A stretch of DNA of 64,000 nucleotides from Oligoflexia bacterium (GCA_015232355.1 JADFZW010000005.1:156380-220379), one strand, 5' to 3'; positions 47,116 through 55,554 are shown, counted from the stretch's first letter. The notes: generated by a model not told the origin, from the letters alone. Numbers and translations are program-made.

Positions 47116-47400
47116 ATAAATATTTATCCAGCATCAATCAATACCAAATAAATTAATCTAGTATTGTATCAATTGTTAATTAATTTAATATTAGCAAAAA
47201 TATCTACTTTTAATATACATGATAACACCTATTGCAAATATTTTCTTGATGAACAAATTTTCTTTTTTTTATTTTTATCTATCATCTAAAATCATATCAC
47301 CTAAAACAGCGCATAATAAAAGCTCAACATAAATAATTGTTTGACCATTACGAGAATTACTTTTAGTATGATGCTTTAAAATCTAGAGGAGATAAAAAAT

Positions 47401-47664
47401 ATGGGTACAAATAAAAAAAATCAGCAACCTGAAAAAGAGAGCACATCCAAAGCACAAGATGATGAAAACCTAGATGATGATGATCTATATGATGAAGATG
47501 ATGAATTTGATGAAGATGAAGAGTACGATGAAGATGAATATGAAGATGACGAAGATGAAGATGATGATGACTTTGATGATGATGATTATGATGATGAAGA
47601 ATTTGATGAAGATGAAGAGTACGATGAAGATGATGAAGAATATGATGACGAGGATGAAGATTAA
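47401..47664 (+). CDS. Extremely acidic Asp/Glu-rich protein
   Basis: This 87-residue protein has a proper ribosome-binding site (AGAGGAG). After a short polar N-terminus (MGTNKKNQQPEKESTSKAQ) it is almost only Asp, Glu and Tyr. A 30-base unit (ATTTGATGAAGATGAAGAGT...) occurs twice, near 47503 and 47601, so part of the gene is a recent internal duplication. Such acidic disordered proteins may bind cations or basic partners; no family can be assigned. Its last four bases overlap the end of the convergent methyltransferase gene. Confidence 0.6.
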   Translation: MGTNKKNQQPEKESTSKAQDDENLDDDDLYDEDDEFDEDEEYDEDEYEDDEDEDDDDFDDDDYDDEEFDEDEEYDEDDEEYDDEDED

Positions 47665-48941
47665 TTTACTTCATTTTTCCTTTTTAATATTGACAGCAAC
47701 TCAACGTGCGATGTGTGAGGAAATTGATCTAAAGGCTGTATCTCACAAATTTTAAATCCATGCTTTATAAAATCACAAGAATCTCTTGAAAATGTATCCG
47801 CATCGCAAGACACATATATAATTGTCTTAAGATTTGCAAAAGTATCAAAGAAATTATCTCTGTTATCTAGTCCCTCTCTTGGTGGATTGATGAGCATTAT
47901 TTCAGCATTTTTTATTTCATTAAACTCTTGCTTTAATTTTCTCCAAACCCCTCTAGAAAATAGATCCATCCCAACAGTTTCAACTCCATTTAGTTTTTTT
48001 TGCTTACTAACTTGTAAAGCATCACTTTGAACTTCAATAGCAAATATTTTTTTTAAACCAAAATCAGATAATACCTCTGTAAAATTTCCTGAACCACAAA
48101 AAAGTTCTACCGTAACCTTATCAAAAAAATCTAACTTGTCTGTACTCGATTCTGTTCTCGATTCTGTTCTCGATTCCTCAAGTTTATGACGTATCCATTC
48201 TCGCATTTTTTTATTTTGTTCACTATTCCCCTGTAGAAATGGACGCCTGCTATTAAGCTTAATCTCTTCAACTCCATTCACATTATCGTCAATCTCAAGA
48301 TAGTTCCATCTAAAACGAGAAGTCGGCCGCCACTCTTCATTTGGAAGTTGTTTAATAATTTTCTTTAACAATTCTCTGTTATGTTGATTTAAAATTATAC
48401 AATCCTCAATCGGGGCCAAAACATTACTTCCTGCTGATACTAATCCAATATCTACTCCATTAGTTTTTAGTTGCATCCTATTTCTATAGCCATATTCGCT
48501 CTCAGGGCCCCAAATCTCCTTTAAAAAATCACACTCACTCTCACACTCTGTATGCGAATCCGATTCAATAATTTTAAATCTTTTTAAAGCATGTAATATA
48601 TGATGTCTCTTATAGAGAAGCTGATATTTGTACTCTGCTATCATCCATGGGCATCCACCACATTTTCCCTCTGTATATCCTTGATAGGAACACTTTAGTG
48701 GCAAAGCAATTCTCTCTGATGATGGTGTTATCATCCTTACCACAGAAGCAAAACCATAACGCTTTTTTAAAGATTCAACCTTAAATTCCGCAATATCTCC
48801 AGGCCAAGTTCCTCTGGCAAAAAAAACCATTCCCTGAGGATGAGGAACCACACCTAATCCCTTATTCGATAAATTTCTTACTGTGGCCACAAAAGTCTTA
48901 TCTGACCATGAACTCGCTTCATTCACATTCATTTCATTCAT
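47661..48941 (-). CDS. RlmD/TrmA-family RNA (uracil-5)-methyltransferase
   Basis: This 426-residue protein has an N-terminal TRAM-like domain (ATVRNLSNKGLGVVPHPQGMVFF), a [4Fe-4S] binding set (CSYQGYTEGKCGGCPW plus a later Cys in IEDCIILNQ), a SAM site ELFCGSGNFTEVLS, the NPPREGLD motif and the catalytic YVSCDADTFSRD. This matches enzymes that make 5-methyluridine in 23S rRNA or tRNA (RlmD/RlmC/TrmA). The Fe-S set favours the RlmD-like branch; the precise target uridine cannot be told. A TCGATTCTGTTC tandem repeat encodes an RTESRTESST run (about 48137-48175). Confidence 0.88.
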   Translation of the reverse strand: MNEMNVNEASSWSDKTFVATVRNLSNKGLGVVPHPQGMVFFARGTWPGDIAEFKVESLKKRYGFASVVRMITPSSERIALPLKCSYQGYTEGKCGGCPWMIAEYKYQLLYKRHHILHALKRFKIIESDSHTECESECDFLKEIWGPESEYGYRNRMQLKTNGVDIGLVSAGSNVLAPIEDCIILNQHNRELLKKIIKQLPNEEWRPTSRFRWNYLEIDDNVNGVEEIKLNSRRPFLQGNSEQNKKMREWIRHKLEESRTESRTESSTDKLDFFDKVTVELFCGSGNFTEVLSDFGLKKIFAIEVQSDALQVSKQKKLNGVETVGMDLFSRGVWRKLKQEFNEIKNAEIMLINPPREGLDNRDNFFDTFANLKTIIYVSCDADTFSRDSCDFIKHGFKICEIQPLDQFPHTSHVELLSILKRKNEVN

Positions 48942-49194
48942 TTGTTAAAACTCTAAATTAAACTATTACATAATACATGATTAAATCATTAAACTACTCA
49001 AAAACAATTTTTATTTGAAATATTAATAAGCACAAAGAAATATCATAAAAAATTAAGAAATAAATACGAAAAACAATAAAAGAAAGAAAAGAAAGATAAA
49101 AGAAAGATAAATCCTAAATCTATTTTTTTTTCATCCGAATAGCATCGTAAGTGACAATTTTAATTATTATATATTTTTTTAACATGGTGTTATT

Positions 49195-50262
49195 ATGGAA
49201 AATCAAAGCAAAAATGTAACTTCTTCTTCTTCTTCCTTTAACAAAAGCCTTGGTAATCATAAAAATACAAAATACTCCAATGGCCAAGATGACAACCAAA
49301 AAATATTGCTCGACAGTGGTAATAACGAAGTTGAAATGCTTGAGTTTGTTTTGGGATCACAATCATTTGGAATTAACGTGGCAAAAGTGCAATCAGTCTT
49401 TCAATATGACGAAACCAAAGTAACAAAAGTTCCAGATCTACACTCGGCCGTACTTGGAGTTATTTTAGTACGAAATGAAACTATTCCACTAATAAGTCTC
49501 TCTGAGATATTAAATGTAAAAAAAACATTTGAAATTGACATCTATCAAAGGCAAGTAGTTATTCTTTTAAGTTTTAATAATATTCGTGTTGCTACATTAG
49601 TTGATGGTATTAATAGAATTCATCGTATCTCATGGAATACTTTTGTACCTATTCACGAATTTTGTACCAGGCCTGCAAACGTGGTAATTGGATCCTTTAA
49701 TAAAAACAATAATGAAATTATGATTATTGACTATGAAAAAATCATGGCCGAAATAATCCCAAGTGCCAATGTTGAAACCCTGGCCGTTAATTCTGAAGCT
49801 ATAGAACAAAAGACAGAAGAAGAGATTAAAGAGATTAAACTCAAAAGAGAAGAAGCAAAAGTTATTCATATCGATGATTCATCATCCATTCGAAATATTG
49901 TACAAAAAGTATTACAGCGGGCCGGATATAAAAATATATCTACCTTCGAAAATGGTCACGATGCATTTATTCATCTATCAAAAATTCAAGAAAAAATTAC
50001 TCAACAAAATTTACCAATCAATACTGAAGTAAACATTATTGTTTCAGATATCGAAATGCCTCAAATGGATGGACTCACTCTTTGTAAGAAAATCAGAGAT
50101 GAATTACACTGGACTACTACACCCATTGTGATGTTTTCCTCTCTTATAGATGAACAGATGATGTCTAAATGTCAGACTGTTGGGGCCACTACCCAATTAG
50201 GAAAAGCAGATATTCGTAACTTAAACACTCTTTTAGATAAGCTATTAAAAGTATCAAATTAG
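49195..50262 (+). CDS. cheV: CheV chemotaxis coupling protein
   Basis: This 355-residue protein has a CheW domain (about 48-190: EMLEFVLGSQSFGINVAKVQSVFQYDE, VLGVILVRNETIPLISLSEIL, ATLVDGINRIHRISWN) and a C-terminal receiver domain (about 218-352). The phosphoacceptor Asp is in IVSDIEMPQMDGL, with the acidic pair in VIHIDDSSS and Lys in LGKADI. CheV couples chemoreceptors to CheA and is adjusted by phosphorylation. No other che genes are in the window. Its stop codon abuts an inverted end of the repeat that pervades the adjacent TA island, so cheV marks the edge of stable chromosome. Confidence 0.92.
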   Translation: MENQSKNVTSSSSSFNKSLGNHKNTKYSNGQDDNQKILLDSGNNEVEMLEFVLGSQSFGINVAKVQSVFQYDETKVTKVPDLHSAVLGVILVRNETIPLISLSEILNVKKTFEIDIYQRQVVILLSFNNIRVATLVDGINRIHRISWNTFVPIHEFCTRPANVVIGSFNKNNNEIMIIDYEKIMAEIIPSANVETLAVNSEAIEQKTEEEIKEIKLKREEAKVIHIDDSSSIRNIVQKVLQRAGYKNISTFENGHDAFIHLSKIQEKITQQNLPINTEVNIIVSDIEMPQMDGLTLCKKIRDELHWTTTPIVMFSSLIDEQMMSKCQTVGATTQLGKADIRNLNTLLDKLLKVSN

Positions 50263-50274
50263 GTGCACACTTGT
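50261..50274 (-). repeat. Inverted terminal fragment of the island repeat
   Basis: AGGTGCACACTTGT starts within the cheV stop codon and is the reverse complement of the right-end segment of copy B (ACAAGTGTGCACCT, 53856-53869). It is an isolated terminus in opposite orientation to the other copies, at the left edge of the island. Confidence 0.5.
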
Positions 50275-50341
50275 CTTTACTAGTCACGTAAGTAAAAGTC
50301 ACTCGGTACCTTCCTTCTTCATACATTTTTAGGCACCCATT

Positions 50342-50754
50342 TTAAGGTAGATTTGAAAGCCAACTAGAGGCGCTTAATAAGCGAACATTGCCAAAATTTT
50401 TGTTTATTCCAGATTTCCAAATCAATTGAATGGCAGGAACTTTTAATCGTTCAGAAAAGTATCGCAAAGAATTTGTAATAGTAGTCTCTGCTAATTTGGC
50501 CTCAATCAATAACCAAGGAATATTATCCTTGATTATAACGAAATCAACCTCACGATTATCTCTGTCCCTTATAAACTGCAAAGAGAAATCTCCTTAACAC
50601 CTTTGATATGATTTTTCCATCTAGCATACTTATGAAACTCATCTAAGCACACGTATGTATTATTTACATAAGTTTTTTTTAAAATATCATTTCTATCTGT
50701 ATCATCATCAAAAAGTAGATATTTACCATTTAATTTGTATTGCATTTTTTGCAT
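50342..50754 (-). pseudogene. Truncated AAA_14/DUF4143 ATPase remnant
   Basis: Two overlapping frames on the minus strand carry the two ends of one family. The upstream part (50569-50754) has YLLFDDDTDRNDILKKTY and YVCLDEFHKYARWKNHIKGV, the sensor region of AAA_14 ATPases with DEFHK as Walker B. The downstream part (50342-50581) has FIRDRDNREVDFVIIKDNIPWLLIEAKL, the C-terminal DUF4143 nuclease-like core. The Walker A segment and the middle of the protein are missing, and the parts are in different frames. The first residues (MQKMQYK) come from repeat copy A, so the 5' end was cut at the repeat. It is not functional. Confidence 0.8.
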
Positions 50755-50780
50755 TGAAACTCAAAAAGTGTGTTGGCACC
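50735..50780 (+). repeat. Island repeat, copy A (right part only)
   Basis: TTGTATTGCATTTTTTGCAT followed by TGAAACTCAAAAAGTGTGTT and GGCACC matches the right half of the island repeat. It ends at 50780, directly against the hipA stop codon (50781). On its left it has replaced the 5' part of the AAA_14 ATPase gene. Confidence 0.75.
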
Positions 50781-52124
50781 TTATCCTTTGTCACTTTTTG
50801 ATTTCATTTTTGATTTCATTTTTATGATCGACTCCACAGCAACTCGCTCGCTATGTTCAAATGCCGGTTCAAACATATCGAGTTCAGCTTCACTCATTCC
50901 AAGAGTACGACCTTTTTTTCTCCATGCTCTTATCGCCTTATTAACTTCACTAAGAATTTTTTTTACCTGAAAGTTATTAATTCGAAAATAGGGGGCAACC
51001 GATAATAGTGCCTCTATTGAGGACTCAGGACCTGTCTCCTCTGAAATCCAAGTTTTTAATTCTCGAACCCTTTCCGGACTTGGATTAATATCAAAGGCAG
51101 GAGATAGTTGCCACTTACCATGATGAGTATGTAAGAATCCATGATTTAATAGATGATCGTCAGTGTTAGTGATTAAGATTGAAAAAGATATTCTCCTCCA
51201 AAGTTCTGCGATGTCCTCTTGAACATTAGCTCCATGAATTCTTATAGCATCGACAATTTCGGTGTAGGTATGTTGTTCAGAGGAATTTGCCTCAACTCCT
51301 AAAAGAGTTGCTGCCGAAATATACATGAGACGTTCGCCACTACTTGCACGATCAAAACGCCTTATCAATGCTACTGGAATGCCATCACTATCAACAATTT
51401 TCGCTTTGGCCGCATTGATACCGGCATCACGTGCCAGTTGGAGTGCCAGCACTTCTCCCTTGGTAACTGGACGTTCATCTCTAATGCTTGGGAATTTACC
51501 AATAGACAAATGACCATCATTATCGATTAGCGTACATTTTGGTCGCATACCTCCTAGAGATGTTCCTCTTCCTTGCAGATAAAGAAGATCGGCCGCTGTT
51601 TCTGTATTTTCTTCAACTGCACGAGATGCTGCCAATAAAAATTTAAGTTCAATCAGTGGTGGTGCTGTTCGTTTATCTTTATTCTCTTCTTGATTAGGGG
51701 CACGTCTAAAGATTCCATTTTCATCTTGAAATCTTAAAGCTCCAACCCGACTAAAATCATCTACGGCCAATAAAAAATCCAATTCATTAAGTGGCCTATT
51801 ATCAAATGGAGTTTTATGCTTTAGAGACTCTTTACGGCGTTTAGCGTGGTCTCTAAGTATGACCTTTCTTCCCCATCCATCAGGTTCAGTATCTGCAATA
51901 GCACCATGAAAAATTGATCCATCCTTATTTTTACGATGAAATTGAGGACCTGATACTAGAGGGAGATTAGGTTCAATGGCAAAATTGTTGGGATTGCTCC
52001 TAGAGGACAACCAAGAGGAATCATATTCAAATATAGCACTTTCTCTGGCCCCCTCACTATTGTAACGAAAAGTTCCGATTACTGTTTCTTCTTTGCCGAG
52101 ACAAACTCTAATATTCCTTTTCAT
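50781..52124 (-). CDS. hipA: HipA-type kinase toxin
   Basis: This 447-residue protein follows HipA: FGTFRYNSEGARESAIFEYDSSWL-like N-terminal subdomain, IADTEPDGWGRKVILRDHAKR, FLLAVDDFSRVGALRFQ, SLGGMRPKC, ALIRRFDR, and the kinase core ISFSILITNTDDHLLNHGFLHTHHGKWQLSPAFDINPSP. The catalytic NTDDHLLNHGF and DIN motifs are intact. HipA phosphorylates glutamyl-tRNA synthetase in E. coli and induces persistence; the target here is unknown. It overlaps the upstream hipB by 4 bases (ATGA), so translation is coupled. Its stop codon is adjacent to repeat copy A. Confidence 0.92.
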   Translation of the reverse strand: MKRNIRVCLGKEETVIGTFRYNSEGARESAIFEYDSSWLSSRSNPNNFAIEPNLPLVSGPQFHRKNKDGSIFHGAIADTEPDGWGRKVILRDHAKRRKESLKHKTPFDNRPLNELDFLLAVDDFSRVGALRFQDENGIFRRAPNQEENKDKRTAPPLIELKFLLAASRAVEENTETAADLLYLQGRGTSLGGMRPKCTLIDNDGHLSIGKFPSIRDERPVTKGEVLALQLARDAGINAAKAKIVDSDGIPVALIRRFDRASSGERLMYISAATLLGVEANSSEQHTYTEIVDAIRIHGANVQEDIAELWRRISFSILITNTDDHLLNHGFLHTHHGKWQLSPAFDINPSPERVRELKTWISEETGPESSIEALLSVAPYFRINNFQVKKILSEVNKAIRAWRKKGRTLGMSEAELDMFEPAFEHSERVAVESIIKMKSKMKSKSDKG

Positions 52125-52453
52125 AATTTAGAAGGTCCCTTTTTCACTCGTACTCGTTGAGGAAGGCGTTCTTCATCCAAAATCAGTCCTTGTTCATCAT
52201 TCCTGCTATCGATTATATGGCCAAAGATATTTCCAAAACCAAGAACAAAGAATGTCATTGCATATATTCCAAGAGAAACTGTTGGATTTCCTTCTTCAAC
52301 TCTAAGATATGTTCCTTCTGAAACACCTATTCGTTCGGCCATCATAGAACAGGTGATTTGTCGTTTTTTGCGTGCGATAGCAATATCTGATCCAAGTTTT
52401 TTCAAGGATTTTCGTACATTAGGTGGAAGAATATCATGAACTGAAGATCGCAT
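52121..52453 (-). CDS. hipB: HipB-type antitoxin (XRE helix-turn-helix)
   Basis: This 110-residue protein has an XRE-type helix-turn-helix: LGSDIAIARKKRQITCSMMAERIGVSEGTYLRVEEGNPTVSLGIYAMTFFVLG (about 18-70), followed by a charged tail. It is directly upstream of and overlapping hipA, as in standard hipBA operons, and so should neutralise HipA and repress the operon. The direct repeats CATATATAG ahead of its start are candidate binding sites. Confidence 0.9.
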   Translation of the reverse strand: MRSSVHDILPPNVRKSLKKLGSDIAIARKKRQITCSMMAERIGVSEGTYLRVEEGNPTVSLGIYAMTFFVLGFGNIFGHIIDSRNDEQGLILDEERLPQRVRVKKGPSKL

Positions 52454-52463
52454 ATTATACTCA

Positions 52464-52504
52464 CATATATAGAAGATATAACTGAATTATACTTCCATAT
52501 ATAG
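52464..52504. promoter_or_regulatory. Candidate hipBA operator
   Basis: Two direct CATATATAG copies (52464-52472 and 52496-52504) flank an imperfect dyad with arms GAAGATATAA and ATTATACTTC, just upstream of the hipB start. HipB-type repressors bind sites of this size and spacing. Confidence 0.5.
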
Positions 52505-52696
52505 CATATTATTTTCATGAGGTCTACTGGGCAATTATTATCTTTGAATTAATGTGATCAATTTTTAATTTTTAATTTTTGCACAAATTAGTAACTTATA
52601 CAGCACCGATACAGCACTAGATATTTTCTTTTGTATTTTAGTTAAAATTTTTTTCTAAATTTGTAACTCGTGCTTCATTATAAGAGATTCTCTCGC

Positions 52697-53026
52697 TTAT
52701 GCTGCAATTTTAGATAGTATATATTGATTTAAAGAAACTCCTGCTTCTGCAGCAGAAATAGCTAACTTACGATGAATTTCGGGTGGAACTCTTAATGTTA
52801 AGTTACCTTTAAATCTTTTTATAGCTATAGGTTCTGGTACACTTGCTTTTTCTTTGATTAAAGAGAGGATACATTCTTTAACTACAAATCTTATTTCTTT
52901 CAAAGCACCATCTGGAGTTTTTGCTAAAGCTGATAGTGATGGAAACTCTAGGCAAAGTCCTACAAATTCATTATCTTCTTCGGACCATGTAACTCTGTAT
53001 GTGTATTTATCAAAATTATATTTCAT
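52697..53026 (-). CDS. hicB: HicB-type antitoxin with ribbon-helix-helix tail
   Basis: This 109-residue protein has the HicB partial RNase H-like fold (YTYRVTWSEEDNEFVGLCLEFPSLSALAKTPDGALKEIRFVVKECI, about 9-55) and a C-terminal ribbon-helix-helix DNA-binding segment (GNLTLRVPPEIHRKLAISAAEAGVSLNQYILSKI). The combined plan is the HicB antitoxin with DNA-binding tail. It lies downstream of the hicA-like toxin with a 4-base overlap. A 240-base AT-rich gap separates it from hipB. Confidence 0.88.
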   Translation of the reverse strand: MKYNFDKYTYRVTWSEEDNEFVGLCLEFPSLSALAKTPDGALKEIRFVVKECILSLIKEKASVPEPIAIKRFKGNLTLRVPPEIHRKLAISAAEAGVSLNQYILSKIAA

Positions 53027-53256
53027 TTTTCCTCCGATATTTTGTTTATCTCTTTTAATTTTTCTAGCGCGCGTATTACTTGCCTTACCTGATATGGTTT
53101 GGCCATGCTTCCTACTTTTTGTATATTTATTCTAGGATCTCCTGGCCATGGAGTTGTAAAAATACAATGACTTCCTTTAATTCTTGGATTACCAAAATGC
53201 TTAATACAAATTTTTAAAAGATCTACAAATTTCACATTTTTAGGATTATCTAACAT
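53023..53256 (-). CDS. hicA: HicA-type mRNA interferase toxin
   Basis: This 77-residue protein has the HicA core: VDLLKICIKHFGNPRIKGSHCIFTTPWPGDPRINIQKVGSMAKPYQVRQVIRALEKL, with the KGSH motif carrying the conserved catalytic His. HicA cleaves mRNA. It precedes its HicB antitoxin in the same operon with overlapping reading frames. A near-perfect dyad lies 30 bases before its start. Confidence 0.82.
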   Translation of the reverse strand: MLDNPKNVKFVDLLKICIKHFGNPRIKGSHCIFTTPWPGDPRINIQKVGSMAKPYQVRQVIRALEKLKEINKISEEK

Positions 53257-53286
53257 TAAACATACTCCATGTCGTGTTCTTTAGAT

Positions 53287-53304
53287 GATAGCACCGGTAC
53301 TATC
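53287..53304. promoter_or_regulatory. Candidate hicAB operator (module 1)
   Basis: GATAGCACCGGTACTATC is an 18-bp palindrome with one mismatched pair, centred on ACCGGT, 30 bases upstream of hicA. It is a likely binding site for the ribbon-helix-helix domain of its HicB. Confidence 0.6.
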
Positions 53305-53376
53305 ACTGAACAAGAAAACTTTTTAATTATTTTTGTTTTTATTTTTCATACTTAAATCGCCCCCCTATCTCAGCGG

Positions 53377-53631
53377 TTATTCTCCAGGAGCAAGCAATAC
53401 ACATACACTTATCCTAAGTATTTCATCACTCGTTAATTCGTTTTCTAAGCATGACAAAAAAATCATATCTCTTTCTTTGCTAGATACATTTGAAAATTGA
53501 GGTATAGTTAAATAAATGTGAATAAATCCTGACTTTGTTTGAGTTATTTCTTTTTTTGTTGAACTCAAATTACATTTGACAAGACAAATGTCTATTGCTT
53601 TTTCTATGCTTTTCTTATAGTTCTTTTCCAT
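53377..53631 (-). CDS. Hypothetical small protein in TA island
   Basis: This 84-residue protein is acidic to neutral and soluble: MEKNYKKSIEKAIDICLVKC, then QTKSGFIHIYLTIPQFSNVSSKERDMIFLSCLENELTSDEILRISVCVLL. The alternating strands and helices suggest a small alpha/beta fold, but I do not recognise it. Directly upstream (2 bases between stop and start) is a fragment whose sequence recalls HEPN proteins, so this may be the surviving partner of a decayed TA pair. No dyad is seen at its own start. Confidence 0.55.
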   Translation of the reverse strand: MEKNYKKSIEKAIDICLVKCNLSSTKKEITQTKSGFIHIYLTIPQFSNVSSKERDMIFLSCLENELTSDEILRISVCVLLAPGE

Positions 53632-53632
53632 A

Positions 53633-53761
53633 TTACATCCTAACTATTTTAGAATTTAAAAAATTAAACAAAATATTAATTGCTTGCATGAATCTAACTG
53701 CATCCACTACATTGCCTTTGCTTGGATCATACCTTAAATCTGTAGTCCATTTTGAAAACCC
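53633..53761 (-). pseudogene. Fragment of a HEPN-like gene, truncated near repeat copy B
   Basis: An open frame of 42 codons ends in a TAA at 53633-53635, but it begins after an in-frame stop with no start codon. It reads GFSKWTTDLRYDPSKGNVVD and then AVRFMQAINILFNFL. The W..(T/E)LRYDP...A..F..A..I pattern is like the C-terminal part of HEPN-domain proteins. The missing 5' part would lie where repeat copy B now is, 27 bases to the right, so recombination at the repeat probably removed it. Confidence 0.5.
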
Positions 53762-53787
53762 TTATAAATACCCTTCTTAAGTCAATA

Positions 53788-53874
53788 CAAGATTAAAATG
53801 TTTTGACCTAATTCACTTGAGTATTGTATTGCATTTCTTTTGCACTGGAACTCAACAAGTGTGCACCTGGCACC
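53788..53874 (+). repeat. Island repeat, copy B (diverged, partial)
   Basis: It matches the repeat from AGATTAAAATGTTTTGACCT through ACTTGAGTATTGTATTGC to AACAAGTGTGCACCTGGCAC C, with a few changes (for example GCACTGG for GCATTGG). It ends 11 bases before the stop codon of the second hicB gene. Its left half is shorter than in copies C to F. Confidence 0.7.
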
Positions 53875-53885
53875 TACTACATTCT

Positions 53886-54293
53886 TCATGCTACTTTAAT
53901 TAAGATATTTCTATTAGTGATTGCAAAAAATAATTTATCGAATTTAGTAATTGATATTTCAGTACGACCTAATTCATATCGGGCATATGAATTTCTTGAT
54001 TTGTAATGCATTTTATTCGTAATATCTTTTAAGCTTAATTGATTTTTCTCTCTTTGTCTTCGAAGTATTAATGCCATAAGCACATTTGTATCACTGGAGG
54101 ATATAGTAAATCTCTCTTTATTTTGATCAGTAATCTTAACTGAAAAATTTTTTTCATCAATTAATAATTCAACTGCGTCTTTTATCATCTCTAGGGCATT
54201 TGCTCTTGATTTTCCTTGTGTCATTAAATCCAATATAGGAATCTCAATAAGCCATGCTTTTTTATTTTTCCAAATTTTCCCTTCTATGATCAT
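53886..54293 (-). CDS. hicB: HicB-type antitoxin with helix-turn-helix (module 2)
   Basis: This 135-residue protein has a HicB N-terminal fold (MIIEGKIWKNKKAWLIEIPILDLMTQGKSRANALEMIKDAVELLI) and a C-terminal helix-turn-helix region (LMALILRRQREKNQLSLKDITNKMHYKSRNSYARYELGRTEISITKFDKL), differing from the ribbon-helix-helix tail of module 1. It is downstream of hicA with a 12-base gap and should neutralise it and repress the operon. Confidence 0.85.
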   Translation of the reverse strand: MIIEGKIWKNKKAWLIEIPILDLMTQGKSRANALEMIKDAVELLIDEKNFSVKITDQNKERFTISSSDTNVLMALILRRQREKNQLSLKDITNKMHYKSRNSYARYELGRTEISITKFDKLFFAITNRNILIKVA

Positions 54294-54305
54294 AAATTTA
54301 TCCTT

Positions 54306-54500
54306 TTACTTTTTATTTTTGTTAATCTTAAAACTAATTTTTTTAAGGATATGTTTTGCCAACATCTCATTTATTTCTTTATGACGAGGAAGTGGCTCTG
54401 TATCTTCTCCATTAGTCCATATTTCATGATTCCCGCCTTGCCTGAGCAAATACCACCCAAGTTTTTTCAGTTTTTGTTCAAGGTCTTTCTTTTTCATCAT
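54306..54500 (-). CDS. hicA: HicA-type mRNA interferase toxin (module 2)
   Basis: This 64-residue protein is a textbook HicA: MMKKKDLEQKLKKLGWYLLRQGGNHEIWTNGEDTEPLPRHKEINEMLAKHILKKI, with the conserved GGNHEIW and PLPRHKEI motifs and the catalytic His. The start is one of two adjacent ATGs behind AGAGGA. A perfect dyad lies 15-38 bases upstream of its start. Confidence 0.92.
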   Translation of the reverse strand: MMKKKDLEQKLKKLGWYLLRQGGNHEIWTNGEDTEPLPRHKEINEMLAKHILKKISFKINKNKK

Positions 54501-54514
54501 GATCCTCTTTAGCT

Positions 54515-54538
54515 ATTGTACACTAATTGGTGTACAAT
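54515..54538. promoter_or_regulatory. hicAB operator (module 2)
   Basis: ATTGTACAC and GTGTACAAT are exact inverted 9-bp arms around TAATTG, just upstream of the toxin start. It is very probably the autoregulatory site. Confidence 0.7.
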
Positions 54539-54569
54539 GTAAATTTTTACCTCTGTTAGATACTCTTAT

Positions 54570-54740
54570 TAAATTTTAATTTAAATATCACAAATAAACT
54601 CACTTCAAAATAATTGCCTCAGATTGTACGTGATAGTTTCGAAAGTGAATAAGTGAATTCTTAATTACTTTCCTAAAGCACGCATAAACATTGGATCAAA
54701 ATAGTTTTATCTAATTTGCAGTAGCATTATGTTGTACTCA
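54570..54740 (+). repeat. Island repeat, copy G (most diverged)
   Basis: The stretch from ATTAAATTTTAATTTAAATA through CACTTCAAAATAATT, TTTCGAAAGTG and GTGAATTCTTAATTACTTTC to TTATCTAATTTGCAGTAGC matches the left extension and left core of copy D. The TGCATTGG...GGCACC end is not recognisable. It is an old, decayed member. Confidence 0.55.
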
Positions 54741-54927
54741 AATAGAATGCCGTATTATTTTTTTAATAAAATAAATAAAACATCGATAAGAAAATTAGTA
54801 GAGGATCAATTAATTAGATTTTTAGAGAAACATAGATATGAGTAATAATGAAATATCAACTTACGTTGTTCAAAAAGAAGATATAGATGACATGTAATCA
54901 ATATGAGTCGGTCGGCACGCTTTCTGG
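54741..54927. other. Intergenic stretch with a possible 19-codon remnant
   Basis: AAACATCGATAAGAAA (near 54780) recurs at about 59047 and, varied, at 57398. A 19-codon frame, MSNNEISTYVVQKEDIDDM, runs from 54838 to a TAA at 54897 without a strong ribosome-binding site. It may be the start of a lost antitoxin. GTCGGTCGGCACGC near 54908 resembles a damaged repeat end. Confidence 0.35.
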
Positions 54928-55200
54928 CATTTATTTCTAGATACCACATCGAAGGAAGAAAAAAAGAGAAGTACTTTTTAAATCACTGATCAGGATAACA
55001 TCAAAAAAATTTATTTTATCTTTGATTTAATCATTTTAAATTTTGTATAAGTCAGTGATTTACGTAATGGCACTTTTTTTATTGCTTATTTATTTTGCTA
55101 AAGCATCCATCAATATTGGATTAAAATGTTTTGATCTAATTTGCGTTAGTATTGTATTGCATTTTTTTTTGCATTGGAACTCGAAAAGTGTGCTGGCACC
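54928..55200 (+). repeat. Long duplicated repeat including island repeat copy C
   Basis: About 270 bases are nearly identical to 58753-59031. The left part (from CATTTATTTCTAGATACCAC through AAATCACTGATCAGGATAAC to GTGATTTACGTAATGGCAC) is specific to this pair; the right part (from CTAAAGCATCC, 55099, to GGCACC, 55200) is the common island repeat. It ends 19 bases before the stop of the higA gene. Confidence 0.85.
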
Positions 55201-55219
55201 GTAAACTCTTTCTCTTTTT

Positions 55220-55552
55220 TCATGCAGCTTTTAAATTTATTTTTAATCGAGGATATAGAATAAGTACATAACCAATCAATCTTTCTAATGTAAAGTTTTC
55301 TATTTTATAGTGAAGAAGTTCACTCATTCTTGATTCATCAATATTTAAAATTTTGGCCAGCTCTTTTTGCTTGATCTCTGAAGAATGTCGATAACGAATA
55401 ATCATCTCACATGTTTTATATTTCACGATTTCTATAGTGGTGGCATTACTCGGAAGTATTGAGCTTCCTAGTACGCTACGTTTAGAAAGACGTTTACGAA
55501 CTTCATTTACTTTCTTTTGTCTTGGAAATTTTTTTATAATGTCATTTTTCAT
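55220..55552 (-). CDS. higA: HigA-type antitoxin (XRE helix-turn-helix)
   Basis: This 110-residue protein has a basic N-terminus and then a helix-turn-helix region (CEMIIRYRHSSEIKQKELAKILNIDESRMSELLHYKIENFTLERLIGYVLIL), the HigA2-like type in which the binding helix is RMSELL. It lies directly downstream of a degraded HigB-like toxin and was presumably its antitoxin. The gene appears intact, while the toxin is not, so it may be a surviving orphan. Confidence 0.8.
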   Translation of the reverse strand: MKNDIIKKFPRQKKVNEVRKRLSKRSVLGSSILPSNATTIEIVKYKTCEMIIRYRHSSEIKQKELAKILNIDESRMSELLHYKIENFTLERLIGYVLILYPRLKINLKAA

Positions 55553-55554
55553 TT

